Below, piece after piece: positions 30,435 through 41,526 of a stretch of DNA of 64,000 bases. The stretch is from Choristoneura fumiferana (lineage: Eukaryota; Arthropoda; Insecta; Lepidoptera; Tortricidae): assembly GCF_025370935.1 (NCBI RefSeq), contig NC_133493.1, forward strand, positions 10,800,891 to 10,864,890, given 5' to 3'. Made by a program: the position numbers and the translations under genes. The notes under the pieces are model-generated. The model was not told where the DNA came from, did no database searches, and was given only the letters and a program-made list of their open reading frames with translations. The stretch's first letter is position 1. Every line of letters starts with the position of its first letter.

Positions 30435-30689
30435 CGACGGCGTAAATTATTTGTAGAGGCGCTGTACCCTTAGTGTGTGTTTTCGGTTACAAAATACGTC
30501 TCGATCGCGTTCGCGTTAAAATCTAAATTTGTATGGCAACACGAACATCGCAAACGTTCCGCTAGAGGCGCTGTTCGTGTTTGCATAAATTGAGATTTTA
30601 ACGCGAACGCGATCGAGACGTATTTTGTAACCGAAAACTTACACTAAGGGCACTGTACAATTCTCCATACAAATAATTTACGCCGTCGC
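30435..30689. repeat. Large hairpin MITE, arms about 100 bp
   Basis: 'cgacggcgtaaattatttgt' and 'cggttacaaaatacgtctcg' on the left are inverted against 'cgagacgtattttgtaaccg' and 'acaaataatttacgccgtcg' on the right. The inner part pairs too ('gatcgcgttcgcgttaaaat'), so most of the element would fold into one stem. Non-coding. Confidence 0.85.
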
Positions 30690-30898
30690 TATGTACTGGG
30701 CTAATTACTTGTTGTTGTTGTTTTTTAGAAAAATATGGCGCTGCCTATTGGAGGACAATAATTGTGCCAGTGTACTTATAGTAGGTTTTGCCGTTGTACG
30801 GCAAAAAAAAACTAGAAAACTATATATGAGACGTAATGGTGGCATGAAGGATGAATCGGCTAAAAAATTACTTATTCTGTGCTATTAAGAAAATTCGA

Positions 30899-31105
30899 AA
30901 GTCTTTTTGTATTTTTTATTTCAACTCCAAATTTGTTACTTTTACGGGTATCCCGTGAAACCATATCGAAAATACAAACTGAGACATGGATGCACAGGAA
31001 AACTAGAAAAAGAGACCAGCGCTGGGAATCGAACCCAGGTCCTCAGCAATCCGTGCTGCGTGCTATAACCCCTACACCACCGCTGGATCCATGTCTCAGT
31101 TTGTG
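30899..31105 (-). mobile_element. tRNA-derived SINE (family B)
   Basis: The minus-strand head has B box 'gggttcgattccc' (seen as 'gggaatcgaacccagg'). The body matches 11936-12165 and 37150-37516. Confidence 0.7.
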
Positions 31106-31910
31106 CTCAGGTTTACCATAAAAATAGCTAGTTTAAAGATCGAACAATTTTTAAGGGGATATGAAACTTACTGTGAAAAGAAACGTTATACAGTGACTCA
31201 GAAAATGTTTCGGTAGGTACCACATACCTACTTAGCTGCAGCAGCGCTCTTAATCATGACTTGATTCCGAGATTTGATTATTACTGCTATTGTCAAAAAT
31301 TGCAGAAAAACGTTAATTATCACAATATTAGTAACGTAAAAAAAAACAATGATTAATTTAGCTTAAATCGTCTCACAACAATGCGTAGGCCATGAAAGTC
31401 ACTGGCAGGGTTGCCACTTCTAATTAAATAACTAGCAGTAAAACCACAGTATTATGCGCAAAAGAGGGTCCAGTTTTTTTTTTAATATCTCTCTTCATAC
31501 TAAAATGGTTGTACGGATTTGAATGATATAACAATGTGTATTTAACTTGATATGTGGAATAAGATATAGTCTACTTTTTATTCACTATGTTCGGACGTTA
31601 TGCGTCCCACTGCAAGACACAGGCCTCCTCTCTGAATGTGATCTCGGTGTCGGATGTAAGCATGAAATCTTGAAATCTCCATCGCAAAGTCTAGAGCCAC
31701 TTAGAGTTCTAGACACTTACGTTTAAGCAATTTTGGATGGTTGTCCGTATGTCCTTTTATACACCATGAATTAAAATCATACGTTGTAAAATCTTTTTTT
31801 TTACTGCATATATTCATGTAGTTTACATTGTATTGTAATATCGTTTTATCAACGTGATTAATATATTTACTCATCTACGTTTACAGCTTTCTAGTATAGT
31901 GCTAACAGTG
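31106..31910. other. AT-rich non-coding DNA with a SINE tail remnant
   Basis: 'gcgtcccactgcaagacaca' with 'ggcctcctctctgaatgtga' at about 31602-31645 is the reverse complement of the family A SINE tail. Nothing else was recognised. Confidence 0.4.
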
Positions 31911-32075
31911 GGTGACACAACACTATTTACCGGCACGGATAATACCGACCCGATATTTCGTGTACACGCCCATACAAACAGGTGTCAAACTGACAAGAGT
32001 TTCTATGGGCGTGTTCAGTAAATATCAGGCCGGTCTTTCCATGCCGGTATTGTACGGCCGGGAAATAGTGTCACC
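31911..32075. repeat. TIR MITE with possible target duplication
   Basis: The ends 'gtgacac...ctatttaccgg' and 'ccgggaaatagtgtcac' are inverted, as are 'acgcccatacaaacag' and 'ctatgggcgtgt'. 'taacag' occurs just outside both ends (about 31903 and 32079), which may be a target site duplication. A solo end of the same family is at 6935-6972. Confidence 0.75.
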
Positions 32076-33185
32076 TCTAACAGTTTCGAAGCTAAGCTGC
32101 AACAGACACACGATATACGGGCATGGCATAACATAAGGGTTTTCGGTATATAACTGCGGAACCCTAATAACCAGTTCGCATTTCCCAGTGCCAGCCCTAT
32201 ATCCCACAACATTTATAAATCGCCGGTTCAAGGCAACCAAGCCTCCGCGGTCGCAGTTCCTTCTGATCGCATGAACAATATTATAATGTGAGTTTTGCCA
32301 CGGGCCACGGATAATTCGAAAATTATATTTTAAAAATGTATGTACATACATAGTTTTCATTTAAAAGCGGTACTTAGTAATATCATGTTATTTTGTTACT
32401 AATAAATGATTATTTACTTACTTTTTAAAATGAAATTAAATAAAATATTTGAAATTAATATAATTATCCTATACGTTTAACTCTTAATAAGGGGCGATCC
32501 GTAATAAGTACTTTACGGGTGACCCGTCACACCAATTTTGATCATTTTAGCTGATTTAAGCACCCTTGTTACACGTAGATATTTTTATGAAAATTGCAAT
32601 TAATGGAATTTCAATTCAAAGACCAGATGTTATTGTTTAAGCGAGCGAAGTCACGGAAAGGCTAGTATAATGTACTTAAGTGTTATCGTAACATACAGTA
32701 CTATACAACAACTCCTTACTAAACACTAAAATGTAAACCATACAGAAAACAGAGGTAGCTACATGAGAAAAATTTCCAAGGTAACCAATAGACGGCCTTA
32801 TCGCACATAAATTACATACATATATAAATTACAGTAAAGTAGTTACTAATTATGCATGCTTATGCTTGGCACACAGACACAAAGATATAAATTCGTCATC
32901 GACGCAGGCGCCGCACTTCAACCGTGACGGAGAAAGTTACATTATAAGGCGGTCTTCTGATATCTACTGTTCATGTTTACATTCTTCGATTTTATTCGGT
33001 AGGAAAAATTGTGTTTTTACTGCACATCATCATCATTTCAGACTATATATTTCCCGCTGGTGGGGACGTTCTCTCGGAATGTCCGCGTTTTCCCACGCTG
33101 TTTTTCTTCGCCGTAAAGTTGATGGTTTTCAAACGTAATTTTGCACGTAAATCACGATTGACCCACTGCAAAAGTCGGTGCGTGT
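32076..33185. other. Non-coding DNA
   Basis: AT-rich stretch without recognisable genes. Open frames (32025-32360 on the minus strand, 32866-33138) have no domains. Confidence 0.35.
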
Positions 33186-33272
33186 AGGGCTACTACGAAA
33201 TTCGAAAATCGAAGTTCGTATCGTACCGTCCCAAGAGTGAGAGGGACGGTTACGATACGGACTTCGATTTTT
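33186..33272. repeat. MITE hairpin (tactacgaaactcg family), short
   Basis: 'gctactacgaaattcgaaaa' is inverted relative to 'gatacggacttcgattttt'. The middle is shorter than in the other copies. It abuts the next repeat directly. Confidence 0.65.
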
Positions 33273-33866
33273 AGGGTTCCGTACCTATCCAAATTGGCAA
33301 AAACGGAACCCTTATAGTTTCGCCATGTCTGTCTGTCAGGGACTATGAATATATATTTAAACTATGCCGACAAAATAGTACAATAAAAGATACAAAAAAA
33401 ATTTTTTTGAATACCTCCCATAGACGTAAAGTGGGGTGATTTTTTTCTCTCATCTAATCTTGTAGTGTGAAGTATCGTTGGATAGGTCTTTTAAAACCAT
33501 TAGGGGGTTGCTAAAACGATTTTTCGATTCAGTGATTTGTTTGCAAAATAAAAATATTCAACTTTAAAGTGCAAATTTTCATTAAAATCGAGCGTCCCCC
33601 CCCCCCTCTCTAAAATCTAAACCGGTGGGTGAAAAAATTTGAAAAAAATCAGGATGGTAGTAAGTATATCAAACTTACAAGGAAAGCTATAACGGTTAAG
33701 TTTTCTTGAGAATTATTAGTACTTTAAGAGTAAATAGCAGCCTAAGGTATAAAACTTTGTATATTCCGTACAAAATACGAAATCCTTAGAAAATATTGCT
33801 TAATTTTTTCGTAATGGCTACGGAACCCTATTTCGGGCGTGTCCGACACGCTCTTGGCCGGTTTTT
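33272..33866 (+). repeat. gggttccg dispersed repeat, copy 4
   Basis: Starts 'agggttccgtacc', with a short 'tgtctgtctg' run, a poly-C tract at about 33596-33606, and the ending 'ggctacggaaccctatttcg' and 'gacacgctcttggccgg'. It has lost most of the microsatellite arm. Confidence 0.75.
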
Positions 33867-34825
33867 GTTGAAGCGGCCACAGTAATACAAACTGTAAAAA
33901 AACCAAGTGTCATCCCTTTACTGTACAAAACATACAGCTCTGAGACGGACACATATTATTATACTTAGAAAAAAAAAAGAACGAACGAGCTTATCAATCT
34001 CTCAAAAGGCCGCAACGCACCTGTGATACTCTCACGTTGGCAGGTGTCCATGAGCGGCAGTGACTGTTTCCCAACAGGTGACCCGCATGCTTGTTTGCCC
34101 CTTCTTATATGAAAAAAGAAAGAAATACATTTATTCACAACACAACAATAACTATATATTATAGACAGCACTACACAAGACAACAATATTGTTAAATATG
34201 ATAGTATAGATCCTTTATAATTCTCCTTACTCTTCAACAGGTAGACTCTTTGTCGATATTTATTTATTTTAAAAATATTGCCTCAAATTATTGAAATTCG
34301 GAAGCTGTCAAATTACTATTTAAGTTATGATTGATTTTTCTCTTTTTTTGTTTCATAGTGTCACGTAGTAAAAAATCAAGTAAAGTTGGAATAAAAATTC
34401 GAATTGGAGGTTACTTTGGGAATTAATTGTATCGAGCGAAGTGTGATGAATCGTGTATCGAACGCTGTGTTATTAAAGATAATATAATCAAGAATGATAT
34501 ATATTTTTCCCACGTCTACAAATATCAACGTTTCGTAGATAAATAGGATAATTCTTGGGGTAGTTTTGCGTATTTGGCTCAGGGAACGGCCTTAAACATT
34601 ATCACCTTAAGTAGGTATTTGTGCCAAAAGGAACATAACGCGTACGGGCATACCAAGAATACGTTAAATAACTAGAAAGTTGACTCCGACGCTTTGCGGT
34701 AATAGACTTTGTTACTTACACAACAAGAGCTATGTTTGTTTAAATTATACAAGCGTTTAACACGAATAATTTTGTAAACAAACTGTTCGCTTCTCAATAC
34801 ATTGTCATTTTCAAATCCATGAGTC
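33867..34825. other. Non-coding DNA with one LINE tail
   Basis: 34000-34115 holds 'aggccgcaacgcacctgtg' and 'caggtgacccgcatgcttg' with 'tttgccccttcttatatg', a retroelement 3' end related to that at 26190-26435. The rest is AT-rich. Confidence 0.45.
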
Positions 34826-34842
34826 TCCGTTTCCACCACAGA

Positions 34843-35172
34843 TAAATAAAATAAATAAATAAATATCACGGGACAATTCACACCAATTGACCTAGTCCCA
34901 AAGTAAGCTTAGCAAAGCTTGTGTTATGGGTACTAAGCAACGGATAAATATAATTATATAGATATAGATACATACTTAAAGTCATAATTATAATAAAAAA
35001 AAACCGTTACTCATACAATAAAAAAATGTATACATATACTTAAATGCATATTAAACACCCAAGACCCGAGAACAAACATTCGTATTTTTTATGCAAATGT
35101 CTGCCCCGACACGGGAATCGAACCCGGGACCTCAAGCTTTTTAGTCAGGTTCTCTAACCACTAGGCCATCTG
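34843..35172 (-). mobile_element. tRNA-derived SINE (family C), full length
   Basis: On the minus strand: tRNA-like head with B box 'gggttcgattcccgtgtc', body 'cgaatgtttgttctcgggtc', and tail 'ttgggactaggtcaattggt'. This is the most complete copy in the window. It interrupts the MITE at 34826-35850. Confidence 0.75.
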
Positions 35173-35509
35173 GTCGTCTGAGGATGTGTTGCGAGGGATG
35201 TGTTTTTCGTTAACCAAATAGAAAAGCTTTATTTACCTAGCTTCCCTCCGCTCTGCTGTTTCCATTCCATTAGACTGACATGTACTGTGATGAATGAAGC
35301 GTTTCTATTGGTTCATGAAACTTGCTGAGCGACCATTTCTATATATTCAATGTACTCTGTGCTGACAGCTCGCGCTCTCTCCGGTAGGTAAGCTGTAGTA
35401 ATAAGCCGTCTGAGGCTACCAGCAACAGTCCGTCCGAAACAAATGGTTCATGAAATAGTTATTTGTGTCAGAAAGGAGCAAAATGGTGCATTTACGGCGA
35501 GGGCGTATA

Positions 35510-35572
35510 TTGAATCCGTCATTACGCTCAGGCTTCTATTTTAGAATGCTGAGCGTAATGAGGGGTTCAAGT
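35510..35572. repeat. Short hairpin within a MITE
   Basis: 'ttgaatccgtcattacgctc' pairs with 'gagcgtaatgaggggttcaa' around a loop of about 20 bases. Confidence 0.65.
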
Positions 35573-35850
35573 GTTAACGCCCAAGATGAAAATAATTTTG
35601 CTTCCGAGTGTCTCATACAACTTTTCACACCGAGCGGCGAGCATTAAGAAACTTGAAAAAAAAAACTAAATATTATTAAAGAACAACCAGCATAGAAAAT
35701 TGGCATTTGCAATAAAGCACTTAGAAAAGCCTTGAACAGAAAAGTTGCACTTTGCTCCCTCTCGACAGGGAGGAAAAGTTACTTTTCTGATGGAGAGGTG
35801 TCAAAAACACATTTCTCGCATCACATCCTCGCATATCTTTAATGTAAATC

Positions 35851-37136
35851 TAAACCTTTCCGTTTAGATATCCGCCTGAATCTATTTAATAAAATTGTTT
35901 TTACACTATTACGAATTTAAACTAGTTTCACTGGTATCTAGTCAATAACATTTTGATAACAACAAGGAAAAGAATAAAGGCCAACAAACGTTCGTCCCGA
36001 TACAACAATTACCTAAATACATGTCCGTTATTTGGCTGGCGGGTAAAACCCATGTTTTCTGAGACAGGGAAAACCGCATCAGACGAGTAAGTCAGTAGCG
36101 GTGATAGTGGGAGGTGCGTCATCGTCATCACTTTAGTAGAAAATTATAAATTATAGTCACAGTACAAAAAAGGAGCAGTATATCTCGGCAGCGTCCTTGA
36201 TATAATTACCTACGCCAGCTCGGTACACAAACGCGCGATAGGGCTGCCTATTCTACTAACTGTCACTCTTCAGTTATGTATTATTTTGACAATGATAGTG
36301 TCACATGAAATTTAAAGTAGGGAAAGGATTAGGAGTTTTAATAGTAATTTAGTATAATTATATAAATAGATGAAATCTTAGTTCCTTATTTATGCGAGAT
36401 GATGATTTGCACGCACTCACAGTACATGTCGTATGCACCATAATACATTTTATTATAAATTTAAATGTTAAAAAACGCGATAGCCCTAGAAGACTTGTCC
36501 CAAGCTACTAAGAACGGCGAAGTATGCAGCTGGGGCTCCTCCCACCCGCGTCTCACCCCTCACGCCCCGCACGATTGCTCTGTCTAGACGTCTCCGTCGG
36601 CTTACTGTAGGGAAACTTGTTATACTGTGACGGTGCCACGAAGCACAATTGGAGAACCCCTGCTCTCGTATCATCATAATTCATTAAAATTCAATCAACG
36701 TCTAACAGAACGTAATATACGTTTATCTAACGACTTTGGAATCTTTATCAAATGGAAAAACCAAGTCTTTTAGTTTTTAAAACCCACTTTCTGTTTGTAT
36801 ATAATTTAAATCATAATTACGAAACAATCATTCGAATTCAATACAAACTTAGATTAAAATGAAACATATTCGACACTCGGCAATATTTCCGATTAAAGTA
36901 TAATGTGGAAAGGTTCCATAATTTCATTCATAAATTTCATTTCGGGTCTTGGGTGTTTAATATTCTATCTATATAATTATATTTATCGTGACCCGCTGTG
37001 TAACTATAATTATCGTGACCCGCTGTGGAACCTTTTCGTAGAAAGAAAATTAGTGACATCGCATCGCTTGACTAGGGAATTCACTATGAAACTTACCGCG
37101 AGAATAGAAATAATTCCGATCCGCATTTTTTTTAAA
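35851..37136. other. Non-coding DNA with a SINE-body scrap
   Basis: 36945-37030 carries 'cgggtcttgggtgtttaata' and two copies of 'tatcgtgacccgctgtg', a scrap of the family C SINE body with a short tandem duplication. No gene supported; the 143-residue open frame at 36903-37334 is made of SINE sequence. Confidence 0.45.
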
Positions 37137-37529
37137 TTCATAAGTGCTTATGATTGGTTTTTTGGAGTCTTTTTGTATTTTTTATTTCAACTCCAAATTT
37201 GTTACTTTTACGGGTATCCCGTGAAACCATATCGAAAATACAAACTGAGACATGGATGCACAGAAAAACCAGAAAGAAAAACCAGCACTGGGAATCGAAC
37301 CCAGGTCCTCAGCATTCCGTGCTGCGTGCTATAACCCCTACACCACTGCTGGACAGGAATCTAGACACGAATTTTGTCCTATGCATACATACTCGTATCT
37401 CAGGTTGCTTATTTCTACTTTGCTACTTAAGCAGCAGCACTAGCGACATCTATGATTCCCAGTGCTGGTCTCTTTTTCTGGTTTTTCTGTGCATCCATGT
37501 CTCAGTTTGTATTTTCTTCATAAGTGCTT
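37137..37529 (-). mobile_element. SINE (family B) with inverted end and 13-bp target duplication
   Basis: 'ttcataagtgctt' occurs at 37137-37149 and again at 37517-37529. Between them is a family B SINE on the minus strand (37150 to about 37440) followed by a short inverted copy of its interior ('ccatgtctcagtttgtattt' at about 37495). This is a single insertion with an internal inversion, as expected from twin priming or a self-primed event. Confidence 0.75.
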
Positions 37530-37635
37530 GTTATATTATAGCCTAAATTAAAGAAGCTTAGATATTTTGATTTTTTGACTATTGATAGACGCGGCTGCAG
37601 GTAAACTGTAGGAATCAAAATTAAATGGTTCGATA

Positions 37636-37775
37636 GTACAGTCAGCATCAAAAGTACTTGATACCTTTTTTACTCTGTCACATTAATACATTTGTCAATC
37701 TTGTATGGCGCTAAGTACGTGGCTGTAAAACGACAAAGTACAAAAGAAACCAGCTACTTTTGATGCTGACTGTAC
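37636..37775. repeat. TIR MITE (gtacagtcagcatcaaaagt)
   Basis: The ends 'gtacagtcagcatcaaaagt' and 'acttttgatgctgactgtac' are perfect inverted copies of 20 bases. Non-coding. Confidence 0.8.
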
Positions 37776-38013
37776 ATACCTCTTCTGTAATCTTCCTATT
37801 CTTCCCTGACCTACAACTATACCCATGATTACACAACAATAGTGTGAGTAATCAATCATTAAATTAATGGTAGTGACGTCATGCTTGCTATCATAACAAT
37901 TAAGTGGCTGATCAACATGCATGTCTTTTGTTTGTTTAGTTTTTGTAAAAGAATGAAATAGCAGTGGTAGTACGCAACAGATATATATGCAAGTTCTTTT
38001 ATTGACTATAATG

Positions 38014-38070
38014 TACAGTCAAACAAATTGAATCACGACCCAGGAACCTTTTAATAATTACATATAAAAT
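38014..38070. repeat. Half of a TIR MITE (cagtcaa..gaatcacg)
   Basis: 'acagtcaaacaaattgaatc' and 'caggaaccttttaataatta' match the left half of the element at 62856-63008. A SINE begins shortly after it. Confidence 0.5.
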
Positions 38071-38091
38071 TTTAGCATTTTAGATGGCCTA

Positions 38092-38230
38092 GTGGTTAGA
38101 GAACCTGACTACGAAGCTTGAGGTACCGGGTTCAATTCCCGTGTCGGGGCAGATGAAAAATACGAATGTTTGTTCTCGGGTCTTGGGTGTTTAATATGTA
38201 TCTATATAATTATATTTATCCGTGTTTTTT
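38092..38230 (+). mobile_element. tRNA-derived SINE (family C), 5' part
   Basis: 'ggcctagtggttagagaacc', B box 'gggttcaattcccgtg', then 'gaatgtttgttctcgggtct'. The tail is missing or degraded. Confidence 0.7.
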
Positions 38231-38400
38231 TTAAGTATTTTTCACTAACTTAAAATTAACTTACAAATTAAATGGAATATGAGTACAAGCTTGATAAAAT
38301 ATAATACCTACTCGTAAAGATTCTACTCGTGCAGATTTATTTTCTAAAAATATTGTGTAATAGTGACAGTTAAGCGTATGACTCGGCGGGAACAAACCCA

Positions 38401-38633
38401 CTTGACACCAATTGACCTAGTCCCAAACTAAACAAATCTACAAATCTACTTGATACTAGGCAACGGATAAACATACCTTAAATAGATAAATACATAATTA
38501 AATACATATTGAACATCCAAGATCCAAGAACAAACATTCGTACCTATTATTCATACAAATATCTGCCCCGGCCGGGGATTGAACCCGGAACCTCAAGCTT
38601 CGTAGTCAGGTTCTCTAACCACTTGGCCATAAC
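38401..38633 (-). mobile_element. tRNA-derived SINE (family C)
   Basis: Reverse complement order: tail 'accaattgacctagtcccaa', body, B box seen as 'gggattgaacccggaacc', and head 'ggttctctaaccacttggcc'. It lies in inverted orientation to the copy at 38092-38230. Confidence 0.75.
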
Positions 38634-38689
38634 TAAATCGAACAATAAAACATGAAAACATTTTATTGATTCTGAATTAATAATGAAAT

Positions 38690-38905
38690 TGTCATCATCA
38701 TCATCATCAGCCCGAAAACGTCCACTGCTGGACAAAGGCCTCCCCCTTAGAACGCCACAATGAACGACAACTTGCCACTTGCATCCACCGGTTTCCCGCT
38801 ACTCTCACGATGTCGTCAGTCCACCTGGTGGGAGGCCTGCCAACGCTTCGTCTTCCGGTTCGTGGTCGCCACTCGAGGACTTTTCTCCCCCAACGGTTAA
38901 AATGA
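38690..38905 (-). mobile_element. RTE-type LINE, 3' end fragment
   Basis: (catcat)n followed by 'cgtccactgctggacaaagg', then the reverse complement of the RTE C-terminal region with 'gtccacctggtgggaggcct'. Same subfamily as 1018-1340. Confidence 0.7.
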
Positions 38906-39584
38906 AAATGAAATGAAATTGTAACCGATTAAAAATAGCGCGATACAAATGACTTTTTTATTTTTATTTTGTATAGGCATCGTGTAGGCATATTTTCTTT
39001 AGAAATTGGCAATGCTTTTACAGTTGGCGTCATGGCAATTTCTTTCATTCGCTAACGGATATTAGTTTTATTCATCGATTTGTTGCGGTTTTACTTTGCA
39101 TGTTTTTTGGCTTCTGTTGGAGTAATAATTGGAATGTGAGAAGATAGATTCTTTTGACGCAAATTTAGTCAACATTTTTGCTTGCATACCTATCAAAAGT
39201 CCTAGATACGTATTTAAGTGATCTTCTCTACCCAATTCTCTACCACTCAAAAGTTGATTGAAGTCTTTGTCTTTGTACTTAGCACTTTTTTGTAACCTTT
39301 TTGTACAATAAAGAGTATAAATAAACAAACAAAAGTAGAATGGCTCTTGGAAAGGGGACGTATCTGAATATCGAAAATTAGTTAATATATCTAACGTTAA
39401 AAAGTCGTCGGTCAAAATATCGAAAGTAGGGAAGGTTAGGTTAGGTTCAATATTTTGACCGTCGATATTTTAACCATCGATATTTCATCGCCTTTGGAAA
39501 AAAAAGGTTCTTCTGTAAATAGGTCACAAAGCTCCCTTTTACAAGTCACTTTTAAAAACTTTTAGAAAGTAGGTCCGTGGTGTG

Positions 39585-39740
39585 CCAGGTTTTAGAATAG
39601 GCTGGACTTAAGTATATCACGACTCGCCACTTGTGTTCACCGGTTGCCTGCAACTCTCGCGATAGCCACCTAGTGGGATGCCGCCAACGCTTCGTCTTCC
39701 GGTTCGCAGTCACCACTCGAGGACCTTTCTCCCCCACTTT
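39585..39740 (-). mobile_element. RTE-type LINE fragment
   Basis: 'cgactcgccacttgtgttca' to 'ggttcgcagtcaccactcga' is the reverse complement of the same RTE region as 38750-38900, without the tail. A LINE tail-like 'gtacaataaagagta' lies upstream at 39303. Confidence 0.6.
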
Positions 39741-39780
39741 TGTCTGTTAAATGAATTATATTTTCGTATAAGTACACCAG

Positions 39781-40098
39781 AGTCGTAGAGGCCTAGTGGT
39801 TTGACCTATGGTTCTTAAGCAGAGGATCGTGGGTTCGACCCCCGGCTCGCACTTTGATTTTTTCGAAATTCACGTGCGAAATTACATTTGAAATTTACCA
39901 CGAGCTTTACGGTGAAGGATACATCGTGTAGAAAGCTGCATAAACCTGAGAAGCAATTCAATCGTGTGTGTGAAGTTCTCGATCCGCACTGGGCCCGCGT
40001 GGGAACTACGGCCCAAGCCCTCTCATTCTGAGAGACTTATACAGTGGGACTTATATAGGCTGGGATGGTGAGACACTTGATGATGATGATGATGATTA
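39781..40098 (+). mobile_element. tRNA-derived SINE (family A), full length
   Basis: Head 'gaggcctagtggtttgacc', B box 'gtgggttcgacccccggc', body with 'gaaatttaccacgagcttt', and tail 'cagtgggacttatatagg' followed by (gat)n. It is the best copy of this family here and shows the RTE-like tail clearly. The tRNA-like head is about 70 bases and is not a functional tRNA gene. Confidence 0.8.
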
Positions 40099-40511
40099 TT
40101 ATTTACCTGAATATTTTCACGGGTATGTTTTAAAAAGTGACTTACTTTTGACTTTGTCTGGAACGAACGTGTAACATCATTAAATCTACGTTAAAGTGCC
40201 TTTTCGTCATGGTCATTAACTAAAATTAATAACATAACAGATTAAAAAAAATATAACAAACCGAGCGAAACTAACTGTAAACTATTTAAACTAGGTCTCA
40301 AAGTTACATCGTAGACTAATGCTAGTTATATTATACTCGTAAATGCTTTTGTTTCTTCGCGCTAAAACGGCTGGACGGATTTGGAGGAAATCAAAAATGT
40401 AATTATTCAATTTAAGCTATAACGGGCACTTACGTATACTGTCAAAAGAATCTACCACCGATTTGGAATTTGGAAAAACCACTGTTGTGAAACCGGCAGG
40501 AAACTTTATAT

Positions 40512-40775
40512 TTTTAACCTCCCACGCAAAAAGAGGTGTTAAAGTTTGACGCCAATATCTATTTGTCTCTTTGTCTGTGGCATCGTACCTCTCAAACGGT
40601 TAAGACCGGGACCTCAAACGGGTGAGAGCGAGTTTCCTTACGGTGTCTATTTTTGAGGAGCTGCATGAACACACATTTGTTGTATAGACGTAGCTATCAT
40701 AACGTCGCAGGTGAGCAAAGTAATGGTTTATAGTTTATCGATATGGACATCCGTAAAGTAACGCCTGTTTAAATG
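40512..40775 (+). repeat. Dispersed (gtct)n repeat piece and Penelope-like 3' piece
   Basis: 40512-40660 matches the start of the 'cccgacgcaaaaagaggggt' family. 40662-40775 matches the Penelope-like 3' end also seen at 11590-11682 and 61610-61735. Confidence 0.5.
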
Positions 40776-40810
40776 ACTATAACTTTAATTAAATGGCCAA
40801 TTAAAATCTT

Positions 40811-41526
40811 ACAGCCTTATTCATAAAAAATCCTTAATTGAGGTTTGATCGGTCTGTTACTTAGCAGACTGATTAAGCTTGTTAGACGGTTGTCAAGAAG
40901 TATGATTCATAAACACTTTCTAGCAGTCTGCTAGTTGTTGAGCTGCTGATAGACGGATTAGACGCGTTATGTTGGCCATCTTGACAAATCAAAGACAAAA
41001 AATGGCCTCATCGATAATTTAAAAAAAAAGTGACAGCAAATTAGCAGTAAAAAAAATAAAAAGCGAGATGTTTGTTTTCCCGCCATTTCCGATCCGCATG
41101 TTTATGTTGTGCCTTGGTTGTACCTAAGTGCAAAAAGCCGTAATTATGTTAATCATCCTAATTTATTTTTTCATATTTATTGTTAGTAAAGTAGTAAAGT
41201 AGCAGTAATAAATACCTAATTTAGAGGATTTTTAAATACAAATTCCTGAAAATATTTTTTCCTGGTTTTTTTTTAAATCTTTTTGTAACCCTCCCTTCAC
41301 TAAAAATATCTTCGCTATGGTTGTGATTGTCAAAGTCAGCTGTTCAAACTTATGGCGGCCATTTTGTGACTTAGCAGGGAGATAAAGGAGGGTCCACGGT
41401 CCTCTAACTTTAGTAGAGCCTTGATCGACTAAATTTGCGCTAACAGACGTTTATGAATCATGTTTTTTAGCATCGGGCCTTCAAGGAGCCTTCAAGGAGG
41501 CTCTAACTTTTTATGAATAAGGCTGT
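40811..41526. repeat. TIR MITE (acagccttattcataaa), copy 1
   Basis: The ends 'acagccttattcataaaaa' and 'tttttatgaataaggctgt' are perfect inverted copies, with further inverted matches inward ('agtctgc'-type, 'ctgttac'). About 715 bases, no coding capacity; a non-autonomous DNA transposon is inferred. Confidence 0.75.

Larger units (their letters stand above)
34826..35850. repeat. TIR MITE (gaggatgtgttgcgag) split by a SINE
   Basis: The left end 'ctccgtttccacca' and, after an inserted SINE, 'gaggatgtgttgcgagggat' belong together, as shown by the uninterrupted order at 48019-48065. The right end 'acatttctcgcatcacatcc' is inverted to this. A separate small hairpin at 35510-35572 lies inside. 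Confidence 0.6.

Noticed and set aside
36903..37334. 143-residue open frame
   Set aside because: It consists of SINE family C and B sequence and low-complexity AT-rich DNA; no domain and no exon borders.
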